NCBI GenBank assembly: GCA_947179485.1
Contig: OX359247.1
Span: 573,501 to 637,500 of the forward strand
Origin: Allacma fusca
Lineage: Eukaryota; Arthropoda; Collembola; Symphypleona; Sminthuridae
Direction of reading: 5' to 3'
Length of the DNA stretch: 64,000 nucleotides
The notes beneath the pieces are model-generated. The model saw only the letters and a program-made list of their open reading frames with translations, made no database searches and was not told the origin of the DNA. Positions 22,879 to 34,461 of the stretch are shown here, in pieces (within the stretch, counting starts at the first letter, position 1; each line of letters starts with the position of its first letter). The translations under genes were made by a program, and so were the position numbers.

Positions 22879-24711
22879 CTCCTTATCGAGTTCGAGTATA
22901 CCGGCGAGTATCGTGTACGAGTACGAGTTCGAGTCGAGTACGGTCAAATTTTTGTGAATACTCGATACTTGAAATGGGTTTCGAGTACGGGTAACGATTT
23001 TTCACATACTTACGAGTACGAGTATCAAACGAGTACGAGTCCAATAAAAATACTCATAAGGGTTATCGAGTTCGAGTACCACATGTTCAATATACGAGTA
23101 CGCGTACACGTGCCAGTGGTCGGACTGTACTGTACTTTTTAGTACAGTATTGATAAAAGTACAGCATTGTTACAGTAACGCATGCTCATTATGTTTCGTA
23201 AACAAAGCAGAGTACAGTATCTACACCTATTTATAACATGAAATATTGATAATTGATACAGTATTGAAAGGCCGCTATAGCAATAAAAACAAGTAAAGCA
23301 AAGTAACGTATTGTTACAAATTCATGTAAAGTACAGCAAATTATTGATACATGCAAAGGACCCATCTAGTAAATTTACGGGCGAACTACTTATGTCAGAC
23401 CTTTAGCATACGACATTAAAACGACAAACGAAAGCAGCATGACGAACGGATTGTGATTACTGTTGTAATTCTGAAAGAATCTGAGAAACCCCGTCCAGAA
23501 TATTCAGTCATAAATAAGTCTTGAGCTATTATTTCCCAAGTAATGCAGGGCAAATCTATTAAAATGTACCTGATAATTCTGAAAATAGTAGGAAACGTCA
23601 AACTAAGGACCACATTCCCAAACAAGAAAATGCAAAGTAAAATAAATTCATCAGATGTTGAAGATCCTGCCAGTAACTGATCATGAAGATCAAGGGTTAT
23701 TCTGCCCATACAATTTTTACAGGTGTGCTAAAGGAACATATGGCAACTTGAAAAGTCAAGTTGAACTAAGTTTTCGTCAATAAATAGTAATTTAATACAT
23801 AAACGTGCACGCGATTATAAAATCTAGTAAGTATAATAAATGTTACTGAGTAATATGTATCCATATTACTTCAATAATATCTTCCACATTAAGCTATTAA
23901 CAAATTAATTTATTAGCAGCATCTACAAAACTACATAACAAACTTGCTGAAGAAAACGTTAGAAACTTGGCTCGGAAAAAGGAAATAAGAAACAACTTCT
24001 ATTGCAGAATATAGTCGAATGCTGCTAGTCGATAATACAATATTGACGAATATGTACGTACTGCTATGGGTAAAGCACAGTATTGATAACTATTTATGCA
24101 TAACTAGTAGAGTAAAGCAGAGTATTGATGACTATTTTTGCAAAACTAGTGTAGTAAAGCAGAGTATTCGATGTGCTTTTAAAAGTAAAGCATTGTATTG
24201 AAACAATTATCATGTCCAGACTAGAGTAAAGCACAGTACAGGAAAAGGCAACTGTACAAAAATAGCACTAGAGTATTGTATTGATGAACCAAAGTCCGAC
24301 CACTGACACGTGCACACAAGTGTTGCAAACTTTTGAATTTCCAATAAAGAGACGAAGGCACTGCATGTTCAATTTAAAATTTTGGGGGAATTATTTGTGA
24401 TAAATTAAATGAATCTAAAAAAAATCACTGCTCAATTGTGGTCTTGTTATTATTAAATACTCGAGTATGAAGACTCGAGTCACGGCACGAGTACGAGTAC
24501 GGGATTTCGGTATTTAAAGTTCCGTACTCGCGAGTATGAAACAAGTTCGGGTTCTGAACTGGAACTCGGTCGCTTATTTCAAGTATTTTCCTGAGTACTC
24601 GTATATGTGGCGAGTACGAGTACCTTGGATTGGAGTCCATACTCGATGCTTCGATTTCGAGTACGAGTTCGAGTACGGTTCCGCAAGGTAATCACTCAAT
24701 AAGGAGCTATA
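22874..24711. mobile_element. hAT-type element with GAGTAC-rich subterminal arrays
   Basis: Perfect 8-bp target duplication cttggaat at 22866-22873 and 24712-24719. The ends are inverted: TATAGCTCCTTAT at the left and ATAAGGAGCTATA at the right. Inside each end there are dense runs of GAGTACGAGTTCGAGTAC and its inverse. No transposase frame is present. It has been hit by a second element at 23114-24305. Confidence 0.85.
23114..24305. mobile_element. Second hAT-type element nested in the first
   Basis: Perfect 8-bp target duplication acacgtgc at 23106-23113 and 24306-24313. Terminal inverted repeat CAGTGGTCGGACT. Both subterminal regions carry repeated motifs of the type GTAAAGCACAGTATTGA and GTACAGTA. 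About 1.2 kb, without an intact transposase. The CAGTG start is typical of hAT ends. Confidence 0.87.
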
Positions 24712-24719
24712 CTTGGAAT

Positions 24720-25364
24720 GCAGCACTAATAAGTGTGACTGTTAGGTTATGACAATATTAATTTTTGTTAAGAGCTGAACGTTTTGTATTACGAAGTGGA
24801 CATTTACTGTAGTCCCCTTCGGAATGAATTTGATGGAATAGAATTTAATCATCGTCCTAAAGCCGGAGAGTCAAGGTGCACTTGTAAATCTCTCCGCACT
24901 TTCCTAATTATTTTTCCTTAAAGTTATTTCTTTTTTGACTTCTGTTATTTTTTGAAAGTAAACCCTTTTGGAATTTTGTCAAAGTATATTATTTTGTTTT
25001 AAGTTCAAATTTAAACAATTTTCCTGTAAAATGAAATACTTTACCTAGAAAATTGACTGAAGTGTAAATGTCTATTTACTGATTGTGAGGGTTTTTCTTG
25101 AAGTTAGATAGTTAAATTAAATACTTAATTTCACAAAACACCTAGTGGATTCTACACCCATTCATTGTCCATACATAGTGGGGAGAAATTGGTATAATTT
25201 TTCCTACATTTGACTTTTGTTCTTTGTCTTACTCTACGTGAGCTATTGCTGGCCGGGGTTGTTGTTGCCACCGGGTCAGTCGGCGACAGAACACTTTTGT
25301 CCTCATCACGGGACGTCACTTATGGGAATCCTACACGATGTTACACATGCCTGTATGTGACCCA
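24720..25364. other. Intergenic, no gene seen
   Basis: AT-rich spacer between the hAT-type elements and the duplication junction. An open frame starting near 25210 runs into the ionotropic-receptor fragment, but its upstream part has no recognisable motif. Confidence 0.4.
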
Positions 25365-26052
25365 CATATTCATGCGGCTGGAAATAATTGGGGATGGATG
25401 GCGATTTGATCGTTGATAGATACGGGTGGAGATATATTGAAGCAGAATCCGATATGGGTTCGTGGGACACAGGTAGTTATATTTAACTTATAATTTAAAA
25501 AAAAATCAGAACGCTTATTGACATGTTTGGATTTGTTTTGAAAAACAGTCATGGAAAATTATATTCGTTTGCATTAAATTCATTCTATATGGTTACAATT
25601 TGTAGGAACCCATGGATGCGATTGGTGCAAATAGAACAGTTGTGTCTCCTGCTGTGGCTTGTCCTCTCGTCAACTCCCTTGACCAGCCACATTATTTAGC
25701 TCTCCCACGATACGACCCATTCGTGACCTGGCCACAAACTGCAGCCATTTCCAGAAATGCCCGGCGCCCTGCCGCTGCAAAACTTTACCTGAACTGGATT
25801 ACAGATGCGTTTACTCAACAGTATTACTGGCCGTACTGGTCCGTGAGAAGGGACGTCCCTCCTCCAGCAGGTTACGGAACCGTCTTTGACTATCCCTCTC
25901 AGACGGACCCTCTGGCTTTTGGGCGATGGATGTACGATAGAGAGCAAGTAGAATTGTTTCGGTCACAGATTACCCTATATATTGGAGAGGTCCAGGGGAA
26001 ACCTAGTCCTGGGATACTTGGAATATATCCAGAGAAGGCTCTTCCACATTAA
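25365..26052 (+). pseudogene. Truncated solute-binding-protein copy joined to an ionotropic-receptor fragment
   Basis: About 40 bases at 25365-25405 (ACCCACATATTCATGCGGCT...) match the ionotropic receptor gene at 54420-54468. They are followed at once by the end of exon 2 of the solute-binding gene (GATCGTTGATAGATAC...), which carries an 11-base deletion relative to copy 1, then the intron and the intact last exon 25606-26052. Signal peptide and most of the N-terminal lobe are absent, so no functional binding protein can be made. It marks the left breakpoint of the segmental duplication. Confidence 0.85.
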
Positions 26053-26279
26053 AACTCATCACATGGAATAAAACTATTGCACCGCTATTGCCAGAGAAAA
26101 ATCAAGAACCACAAACCAGTACTTCGAATCGAACTTACCAGTAACTTCCCTAGAGATAGAATCACCAGTAGAAGGTTCCGAAGAACATTCCTAGAAATAC
26201 CATATAATTTGCCTATTAGTATTGCAATATATTTTGCTAAAATCGTTACTTCATATATACTTCCCAACCATTGAGATGG

Positions 26280-27384
26280 GTTAATGATAGATAATGCTTG
26301 TCAATCTCTCACCACGTTGTACTTTATTGCTTTACTCAATAAACTGTTCAATTTCTGCTTGTTGATTCATGAAATCCCTGTTCTTGCCTTCAAAGTTAAT
26401 TTGGGTACATAGAGTAAATGATATGATTCCTCTTTATCATTAAAAAATTTACTATTTCGTGAGCTTTTATCAAAAATTAAGCCCCGAGTTTGAAGTGAAG
26501 TGCATATAGAACCATAGAACTTGAAGTAAAATGTTTATGAATGTATAATTCTAAGCTGTAATAATTGATAATTTAGTGTTTACCGTTTTTATACTGACTG
26601 TTGTACATTTTTAGCCGGCTCCGAAAACATTTATCATCAAGTATATGTAACAATTATACCTACTGTCCCCAAAATGACTAATCACAGAAAGTGCTTGTAT
26701 TCCTACAATATAAAGTGCAATTTTAGTCATGATGATTACCTTGTCTACGTTTATGTTAAACGTGCCAAAAGATTCCTGTCGTAAATGGCAGCATTTTGAT
26801 TAAAAACGGCCATAATTGATTACACATTGCCCATGGGCCTCGAAGGTGTGTATGAAAAATTTTAACCTGATCTGCAGCATTAAACATTTAATATTTGCTT
26901 CATTGCTGGAGTATAGTTAGAACGCAAAATCTGACTGTAGTAGATGCCCATATTTGGTTTAGAAGGAGTGAAATGCTTTGAAAAAAATTATTTATTGGTC
27001 TAGTGTAAGGTTATGTATGTTAAAAATATTGTGGTCTTTAAAAATCGTTGATTTGTATCCTAATGCGCTAACCCTGAATACTTTAATTTTTTTAAACTAT
27101 AAAACCTGTTCGGCGAGCGTAACCTGGACGGATAAGCAAAGGTCATTAACTCTTCATATTGTATTTTACCTATACACCAATTGTCTACTTGAGTTTTGTA
27201 GCTAGCAACCCCAGCAGTTTGCTGTTGATAGATCCTCTACATCTAATCGTGTCTCTTTCTGTAGTGCTATTCCGAGTTTTGTTACAATTTTAAAAGTAAA
27301 AACGTCGAATTTTTATTCGACAAACTACAGTCAACACTGCCAAACTGATTTCATAATTGAGCAAAGAACTTTTATCGTGCTTCA
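26280..27384. other. Intergenic region upstream of CYP copy 2
   Basis: Counterpart of 16760-17865; no coding frame; presumed promoter of the CYP copy 2. Confidence 0.5.
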
Positions 27385-29730
27385 ATGATGTGGATCGCAA
27401 TAATTTTTTGTGCAGTTCTTGTAATATTTGTCTTTCGTTTCCTCCCTTTTTTCACTGCGGCTGAAATATTGCCCAAAAGACCTACAGGGTTTCCGCCCGG
27501 TATAAAATTAAACTTATGCAGATATGTTCAAAAATTAATAGTATTGAATATTTATTCTATGTTTTTATGTCTGTTTCTAATATTAGGACCTTTGCCGTGT
27601 CCTTTTGTGGGTAACTTACCATTAATATTCTATCATGGGTCCTTGCATAAGACGTTTCAATCCCTGATTCCTAAGTATGGGCCAATTTTTAGTGTGTTTA
27701 TCGGTCCTACTCCGTAAGTCTTTCTAAATACACGGTATGTTTTTGTGTGTAACCTTCTATTGAAATTTTTGGACGCATGCAATTTTTAATGTCTGAAAGG
27801 CATAAAGGGGTTGGGTTTGGGTGTATTGGCTAAATCATTGTCATGTTTCACAGGGCAGTAGTTTTAAACAGCATTGACACTCACAAGGACGCTGGGAAAC
27901 TAGATGCATTTCAGGGAAGGGCAGACATTCCACCATTTACCCTGTGGGATGATGCTGGCGACGGCAACGGTAAAATTGAAATTGGATTGAATGCAGACTT
28001 AAATAAATCCGCCTTTGATACAGCAACAGGTTAACAACCATGTCTTCTTCATATTTCAATTCAAATATTATAGTCGGTGGCATAGCTTTCAGCGAAGGGG
28101 AAATTCACGCCGAGCAACGAACATTTGTGGTGAAAACTCTGCGTCAGCTAACGCTATCGTCATCGACTGTTTCAATCGAGAATTTCTTTATTGAGGAAAT
28201 AACATCGCTGATAGATCATCTCAGGTGAGTTAAACGTTTTACAATTTATTTCCTGCCTTCAAGCGCTAAACTATCAAGCTCCTTCGTATTGATAATCCCG
28301 ACGTTAGTTTGGCGCATTTTCAGGTTGCAAACGCTGACTGTAATTATTTATTCTTACAATTAGAACCGTAGTTGGACAACCCTTGGACATTCGACCTCAT
28401 TTGGCGGAAGTCACTGAAAATGTATTAAGGAAATACCTCGTTGGAATTCCTAATGAGGATACGGACTCTGTTCAGAAGTACAAGAAGGTTGTATTGGCGT
28501 GAGTTTTCCCTGCCAGGGTTTATGTTTATGCCTACATTTATTGTAGCAAATTATTTATTTTATTTCATTTCATTTTGCTTGTCTTTCACAGGCCAGGTAA
28601 CGCCTTGATAACCCGCCCAATTTCCTCATTTTTTGTTTCCTTTTTCCCCAAACTTTCTCAGTTATTTCCAAGGTTATCGGGGTACAACTTGGTGAGGTCA
28701 GAGAACGAAGCCTCTAATCAAATGCTACGTCAGATAATTGAAAATCATCGTTCGGTAGGAACGCCAGTAAACGAAGACTGCAAACGTTTGTTCGTTCATA
28801 GTTATCTGGACCAAATTGAGAGAACCACCGATGATCGCTCAACATTTTATGGTCAAATGGGACGTAAGTTCTACAGTACATTCCAAGCACAAATATTTAG
28901 TTATAAACACACACAGTCAAAGCACAGTTAATTAAATTTAAGACTTGTGCAGTGTATAGTAAACTGAGTAGCAAAATATCCCATTTTTTTCTTCAGTCAG
29001 GAATTTGGCAATTGTTATCAAAGATTTGTCAACCGGAGGGAGCGAAGCAGTTTCTGAACAAACGACTTGGTTTGTCTTGTACCTGCTTTTGCATCCTAAT
29101 ATGAGAATGAAAATCGTTGAAGAAATAGAAACCATCGTAGGATTTTCCCGTGTCCCAACGAAAGACGATTTCAACAGGTAAGCTGCTTCTCAAGTGTACT
29201 TCAGCTGGTAAATTCTTTCTGTGCAAATATACCTGTTTGGAATCATTTTAAGATGGCTGTGTGAATACTAAACAAAATTATTTTCCTTCAGCATGCACTA
29301 CACACAAGCAACATTGCAGGAAGTTGTTCGGATAACGTCTTTTGTACTTTTCGGTCTGTTAAATAAAACTCTTGCCACAACCAAATTCCACGGCTTCGTG
29401 ATTCCAAAAGGAACCATGGTGATTAAAAATTCTCATGCTTGCCATCACGACAAGAGTTATTGGGGGGATCCAGAAAATTTCCGCCCGGAGAGATTTTTGG
29501 ATGACCAGGGAAAATTGCGACGGGATGAGAACATGTTTGCATTTGGATCTGGAAGAAGAGTATGTGTAGGAGAAACGCAAGGGAGATTTGCAATGCTGTA
29601 CTTTATAACGCTATTTCTGCAAAATTTCAAGTTGTCCGTTGACAGCTCTAAGCCAATGCCAACATTGGAGGGCGTTGAAACAATAGGGCTTACTGCAAAA
29701 CCGTTTCGAATTGTTTTGCACCACCGTTAA
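27385..29730 (+). CDS. Cytochrome P450, clan 2-like (copy 2)
   Basis: Exons 27385-27499, 27587-27713, 27854-27969, 28074-28224, 28364-28498, 28592-28863, 28997-29177 and 29292-29730 have exactly the same eight lengths as copy 1 (115, 127, 116, 151, 135, 272, 181, 439) and again give 511 residues. Anchor, Pro-Pro-Gly-Pro hinge, Glu-Val-Val-Arg, Arg-Pro-Glu-Arg-Phe and the Cys-containing haem loop are intact. The C-helix again has His for Trp. The I-helix reads Thr-Gly-Gly-Ser-Glu-Ala, so the alcohol residue next to the conserved acid, still Ser in copy 1, is lost; this could alter proton delivery or uncoupling. Sequence differences are scattered and mostly silent or conservative. Confidence 0.92.
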
Positions 29731-30645
29731 AATGTACTGTGATTATAGAAATACTGTTCGTGGTAGAATATGTTTTGCGAGTACAGATGAAGAAGTGGAT
29801 ATCAAAAATGCTGTATGGAAAAATGGTGGTAAAGAATTCTCTTGAACTACTAGTTTTGAGGCTGGACAACAAAACAAGGAATAAGGCTTATTTAAAAGGT
29901 AAGTTGGGCAGAGTAACTGTCTGAAGTTAGAGAAGGAATGTCCGCTGGATATAAATTCATGACCTTTTTATAGGATTGTGTTACGTTACATTCAGACAAT
30001 ATTAAAATAAGTTAAAACTAATTATAGACTCCTTTGCATTATTGAGACGAAAAAGGTACCTCTATGAGGCCATTAAACCTGTCCTTCTTTGACATTTCCT
30101 TATACATTCATGTAGCATACCCCTGATGACGCATACTTAATCACATACATACATTTGCAGATTATTATATTTAATATCAACCATGTTGAAGTAATTGGAA
30201 TACGCGGATATTGCTTAGAATCAATTTATTTGCCAAGCTTTCGAACTCAGTGTTCATCTTCAGGGCTTAATTATGACAATTTTATCCTTGTTTGATGTAG
30301 TATTTATATAATTTTTACTTTATTCTAATGTATACAATTATTGAGCTGTGAATATTTTGCAAAAAAAGAATTATTTCGTTTCAAAAATTAAAAACAAGAT
30401 CAACCTATTAAATTCGGGATTATTGGCTTCAATGCGTTGCTTAAAATAAAACCTTGATTGTCATTCATCAATGACTGTTTTGATTGTTGGATAACTAAAC
30501 CTTCCTTTATTTGTAGTAGGAAATGATGATTATATTTAGGTCATATTTACATGAATGCACTAAGCGGTCTAAAAAACTGGGAAAAAGTAAGCTCTTTTGT
30601 TGACAACAATGTAAGCAAGATGCACTAGCCAATAACAAATTACAG
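29731..30645. other. Intergenic, no gene seen
   Basis: AT-rich. A block near 30230-30280 (CAAGCTTTCGAACTCAGTG, then TTCATCTTCAGGG) recalls termini of some retroelements but is too short to classify. Confidence 0.4.
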
Positions 30646-30649
30646 GCAA

Positions 30650-30870
30650 ATTACTGGTGCTATAGTAAATTTAGATACAAGGTATAATAGCAAATGGCAA
30701 AGTCATATACAAGGTGCTGTAGTAAATGGCAAAGTCATATACAAGGTGCTGTAGCAAATGGCAAAGTCATATGCAAGGTGCTGTAGTAACTGACAGACTC
30801 CGATACAATGTGCTATAGTAAATGACAGACTCCTATACAAGATGGAATAGTAAATTACAGACTCCCATAA
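30650..30870 (+). repeat. Tandem repeat, about six to seven units of 32-35 bp
   Basis: Units of the form ATACAAGGTGCTGTAGTAAATGGCAAAGTC, with ACAGACTCC replacing AAAGTC in the later units. One isolated unit occurs in inverse context at about 38293-38325, inside the opposite inverted-repeat arm. Confidence 0.8.
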
Positions 30871-30884
30871 AAATGAACATCAAA

Positions 30885-31565
30885 ACATCGGCCAAAGGTC
30901 CTATCGGCCAAAGATTTTGAATTATTTTTCGCATCGGCCTTTAACATTTTTTGCTACTTCTTCCCTAGCCATGTCGTAAATGATGAATAAGGATCCGAGG
31001 CTCAACCTCCTGATTTTTATATTTATGTAAGGCAACCGATTTGTGTGCACGAATGGCCGTAGATTACAAATATTATATATATGACGATATATGAGTATTT
31101 ACATTCTAAATATTCAAGTTCATTTTCAATACAGAACTTTTTAAGGTGATATCAGTCTTTCTAAAGAAAACGTCAACGTACTTGTGTCTAGTAACTTATA
31201 CTTTTCCATTTTATTACTTATTATTTATTAATAATTACCAAGAAACACTTGAAAAACGTGACTTCATAACTCCATACTCCGCTTCTGTCGTCTACTTTAA
31301 TATTTCCATGACGTAATTATTACTAAAGTTGATTAAACTGAAGTTAATTGACAATGAGAGACCGATTCGAAACTTGTCGACGGATCTCAAAATGAATTAC
31401 ATATTTGGAAAGAGCATGAAATTCCGCAGGGGAACTTCTCTTGGTTTAACAAAATTCCAGCTTTTCTGATTTTGATGGACTGCAATATTTCAACAATTTG
31501 TAATATTCACGATGTGAGTCGCCGATGTGAAAGTTGTCCAATGATCTCGAAATGGATTGCATATA
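30885..31565 (+). repeat. Left arm of a large imperfect inverted repeat
   Basis: Reverse complement of two blocks on the right, 37790-38285 and 38640-39020. Shared markers: ACATCGGCCAAAGG...TCGGCC; TAGCCATGTCG...GGATCCGAGGCTCA; AAAATGAATTACATATTTGG; and GCATGAAATTCCGCAGGG. The arms flank the Harbinger element and the orphan gene, with about 6 kb between them. No coding capacity was recognised. Confidence 0.8.
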
Positions 31566-32632
31566 CGTGCAAAGCTGACTGAACGTATAGGGGAGAAATG
31601 TTTCCCAGAAGGGCGCTGGTAGGTATTCTGGGATATACCCAGATGGTATTAATGTCAAGTGGCCACAAAAATGAGCTACAGACGGCTTTTCCCACCGTGG
31701 TTCAGTTGTATTTCCATTCTTAATCAAGATTTTTGTCACCAGATGAGGGGATGAAGTATCCGGAGCATACACAATCTTCCGCCATTACACTGGGATTTGG
31801 AACTCACGCAGGAATAGGAAAACTCTTTATTAGTAAGCTAATTTGCCAGGGCTGCATTTATTGTGGAATCCTCTGAACCAAATATTAACTTTCTAGGACA
31901 ATAGTTGTGGTATGAACATTGTGGGCCAAGCGAATGGAGCAAAGAAATAATGTTCGCTTGTTAGGGATTCTTCAAAACAATGTATGAACTTTGCTGGCAT
32001 TTCGGTTTTTATTATCTTTGTGAAACTCACTCTTTATATTGATTTCGCTTGAGGTATTCCTATTGTTTAGGACATTCATAGGACTTGGTTCTAATCTCTC
32101 AGTTTACAAAAAGGTGTAAGCCGCCGCATGTTACCTAAAACTGTAATATGTTGTAGCTGATGATTGTAAGTAATTATGTACGGAATTAAACTTACATGTA
32201 TTAACACTACAATAATTTATTGTAGAATTATTCTAGCTTATATAATGAAAATCATACCGATTGTTGCAATTCTATGCAAAAATGAATAAAGTATAGGACG
32301 TAATAAATTGTTCCAAAATACTATTATCACGTAGGTATGGAATCCGAATCTAAATGAACTGTCCATGAGGTTTTTCACAAGTTAAGTCAATTTCTCATGT
32401 TGATAGTTTTTTGTCATGCATATCGGGAAAACGTTGCTCTACTTTGCATATGCCTTCTCTGGGCTAAACAATGTGTCAGCCGCCTTCAAAGAAGACTTTA
32501 AAGGCTGCACATATCTGGGCGGGAGGCTCATAATATTATGAGAATAAGCCCACATAACGACACAGTAAATTACATCCAACTATAAACGCATCCACAGTCT
32601 CACCATACAGACAGAATCAATTGTCTGTGCAA
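31566..32632. other. Spacer between inverted-repeat arm and Harbinger element, no confident gene
   Basis: A minus-strand open stretch (31446-31772) overlaps the repeat arm and has no recognisable motif; I do not call it a gene. Confidence 0.4.
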
Positions 32633-33139
32633 TAATGGTGCTGGTAGACTACTCAGTTTCAGGTGCATGCTTTTCTAAGGTTTTCCTTCAGAATTCGTGT
32701 TTATACTTCAGGTTAAGGTTTAGTTTCAGGTTCATCATTTCCTGAAACCTTAAGCTTCAGATTTTTGTAAAACCTGAAGGTCATGTAGACTTGAGAATCA
32801 GCTTCATCTTCAGAATCAGGATTTTATCTACATGCTTATACTTCTCAGGATCATCATTAGGTTCAGGTTAAGGTTCAGGTTAAACTAATTAAAATTTGGT
32901 TTAAAATTTCCTTGAATGAAAACATAAAGTAGTGTTTTTGATGGTTGCTGGAGTCCAGCATACAGCCTAGAGAATGATTTGACTGGCGGTATCACTGTTG
33001 TTTCAAACCCAACAACCTCATCATCAAACGACAAAGACAAACTAGAGCGGCGATCGATTCTTGCCTTGCAAATATTATTCTCAGATCTCTTGCAAAGATT
33101 TTGAGAAGAAAATCTCTAGTCTATTATTACCCCAGCAAA

Positions 33140-34292
33140 ATGTCACAAACGTCTCAACAACTCAACATCGAAATGGACTTAATTGAAGAAGTCCGTAAGT
33201 ACAAGTTTCTGTACTAACAAAGACACAAAGATTTCAAAAACAACGCTGTCAAGCTAGAAGCTTGGAAGAAAGTCGTGGAGGAAATGGGCAAAGACAGCAG
33301 AAGTAAAGGTAAAATGTTAATGAATACGTCTATGTATTTTTCAATTCCGTATGTCATTTCATGCAAACTGCTAAATATTTAATTAAAAAATTGTAAGTCG
33401 TTACAATAGTAATTAATAATTACTACTCTTGCAGAGGATATGAATGAGAATATATGGAAGAAGCTTGTGAAGCAATACTCAGCGTATCTGCTGAAATTGT
33501 CAAGAATTCCAACGGGATCCGGAAGCAGAGACTTTCCTGCACCAACTTTCAGGCATAGTGCGATTATGGAATTTTATAAGCCCAATTACAAGCCACGAAA
33601 GGGGTATAATAAATAATAAAGCACAATATTTGTAATTGTAATTTGAAAGGCAAGACAACTATTCCATGACACATTGCAGGAAAACGGTTTCGAATTTCGT
33701 CTCACCAGACTCTCCTAGATCTAATGATGAGGAGGATAGAATACATTCAGTTATCTTTGAAGAGGAGGAAGTTCAAGATGAAATTGCTGTGAGCACTCCC
33801 GGTCGTGATGAAAATAGTACACCAAGAATTGAGTCAACGGTGAGAGCTCGATAAAAGTGAATGCTTCGATTTAAAAATCACGTAATTTTACTTTTTGTGT
33901 TTGAAGAAAATTTAGTCCCAAATTAATCATACATGTTACCTGGAATAAACCCTATACTTCATCTCCCTCTCATTCAAAATATTTTTGCTCGAATTTTTGA
34001 AGAAATTTGAAAATAATGTTTAATGTTTTTATTATATTGTATTTATTTTGTATAGCAGCAAGCTGGGCGAGGACTCAAGCGTAAGACCAAAAACTTGGAT
34101 GAAGAGTTCCTTGAAATATACAAAAAAAGAGTTGACTCTGAAGACCCGTATCACCATTTTGGCGTTGTAGTTGCAACGAAACTCCGTGAGTTGGCACAGA
34201 CGTCAACGCCTGCAGTTTCGGATTGCCAGCTGAATATCCTTCAACTAATACGTAAAGCCGAGCGGAGTATTGGTCCGAATAATTGCATCTAA
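33140..34292 (+). pseudogene. Harbinger MADF/BESS-like DNA-binding protein, premature stop
   Basis: Exons 33140-33308, 33435-33603, 33680-33839 and 34056-34292 join in phase. Exons 1-2 form a MADF domain (Leu-Ile-Glu-Glu-Val-Arg...Leu-Tyr, later Ala-Trp-Lys-Lys-Val and Trp-Lys-Lys-Leu), exon 3 is an acidic linker, and exon 4 ends in a short helical segment resembling a BESS motif. In this superfamily the second protein recruits the transposase to DNA. A TAA at 33215-33217 replaces the residue after Leu-Tyr, so the protein is cut at codon 25 unless read through. Confidence 0.75.
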
Positions 34293-34461
34293 ATACTTTA
34301 CAGTGCATTCGGGCTCATGTCACTGACAAAACAGTTTTTGCACAGTTATCAGACGATTTGTAATAAATACAAAACAATCAGTGTTCATGGTGTATAATGA
34401 TCATTTTATTCTCGATTTTCAGCTTTCCATCCGTAACCACGAGAGAACGATGCATGCAACT

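Larger units (their letters stand above)
25405..29730 (+). repeat. Segmental duplication, copy 2 (partner 15870-20252)
   Basis: Same orientation as copy 1. The left end lies inside exon 2 of the solute-binding gene. The right end is near the CYP stop, because the 3' flanks of the two CYP genes diverge within a few tens of bases. Confidence 0.9.

Noticed and set aside
30230-30280. Possible Penelope-type or other retroelement terminus
   Set aside because: Only one short block resembles such ends; no reverse transcriptase, no second copy and no ribozyme core were found.
30660-30870. CRISPR-like regularly spaced repeats
   Set aside because: Units are contiguous tandem repeats with no unique spacers, in a eukaryotic intergenic region; an ordinary satellite-type array.
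31446-31772. Minus-strand 108-codon open frame
   Set aside because: It overlaps the inverted-repeat arm, has no splice partners and no recognisable motif.
33197-33232. Possible mini-intron (GTAAGT, TACTAAC branch-like box, CACAAAG) that would remove the premature stop of the MADF gene
   Set aside because: At 36 bases it is far shorter than any other intron in the window, it would delete conserved MADF residues, and the acceptor lacks a pyrimidine tract. A point-mutation stop is simpler.
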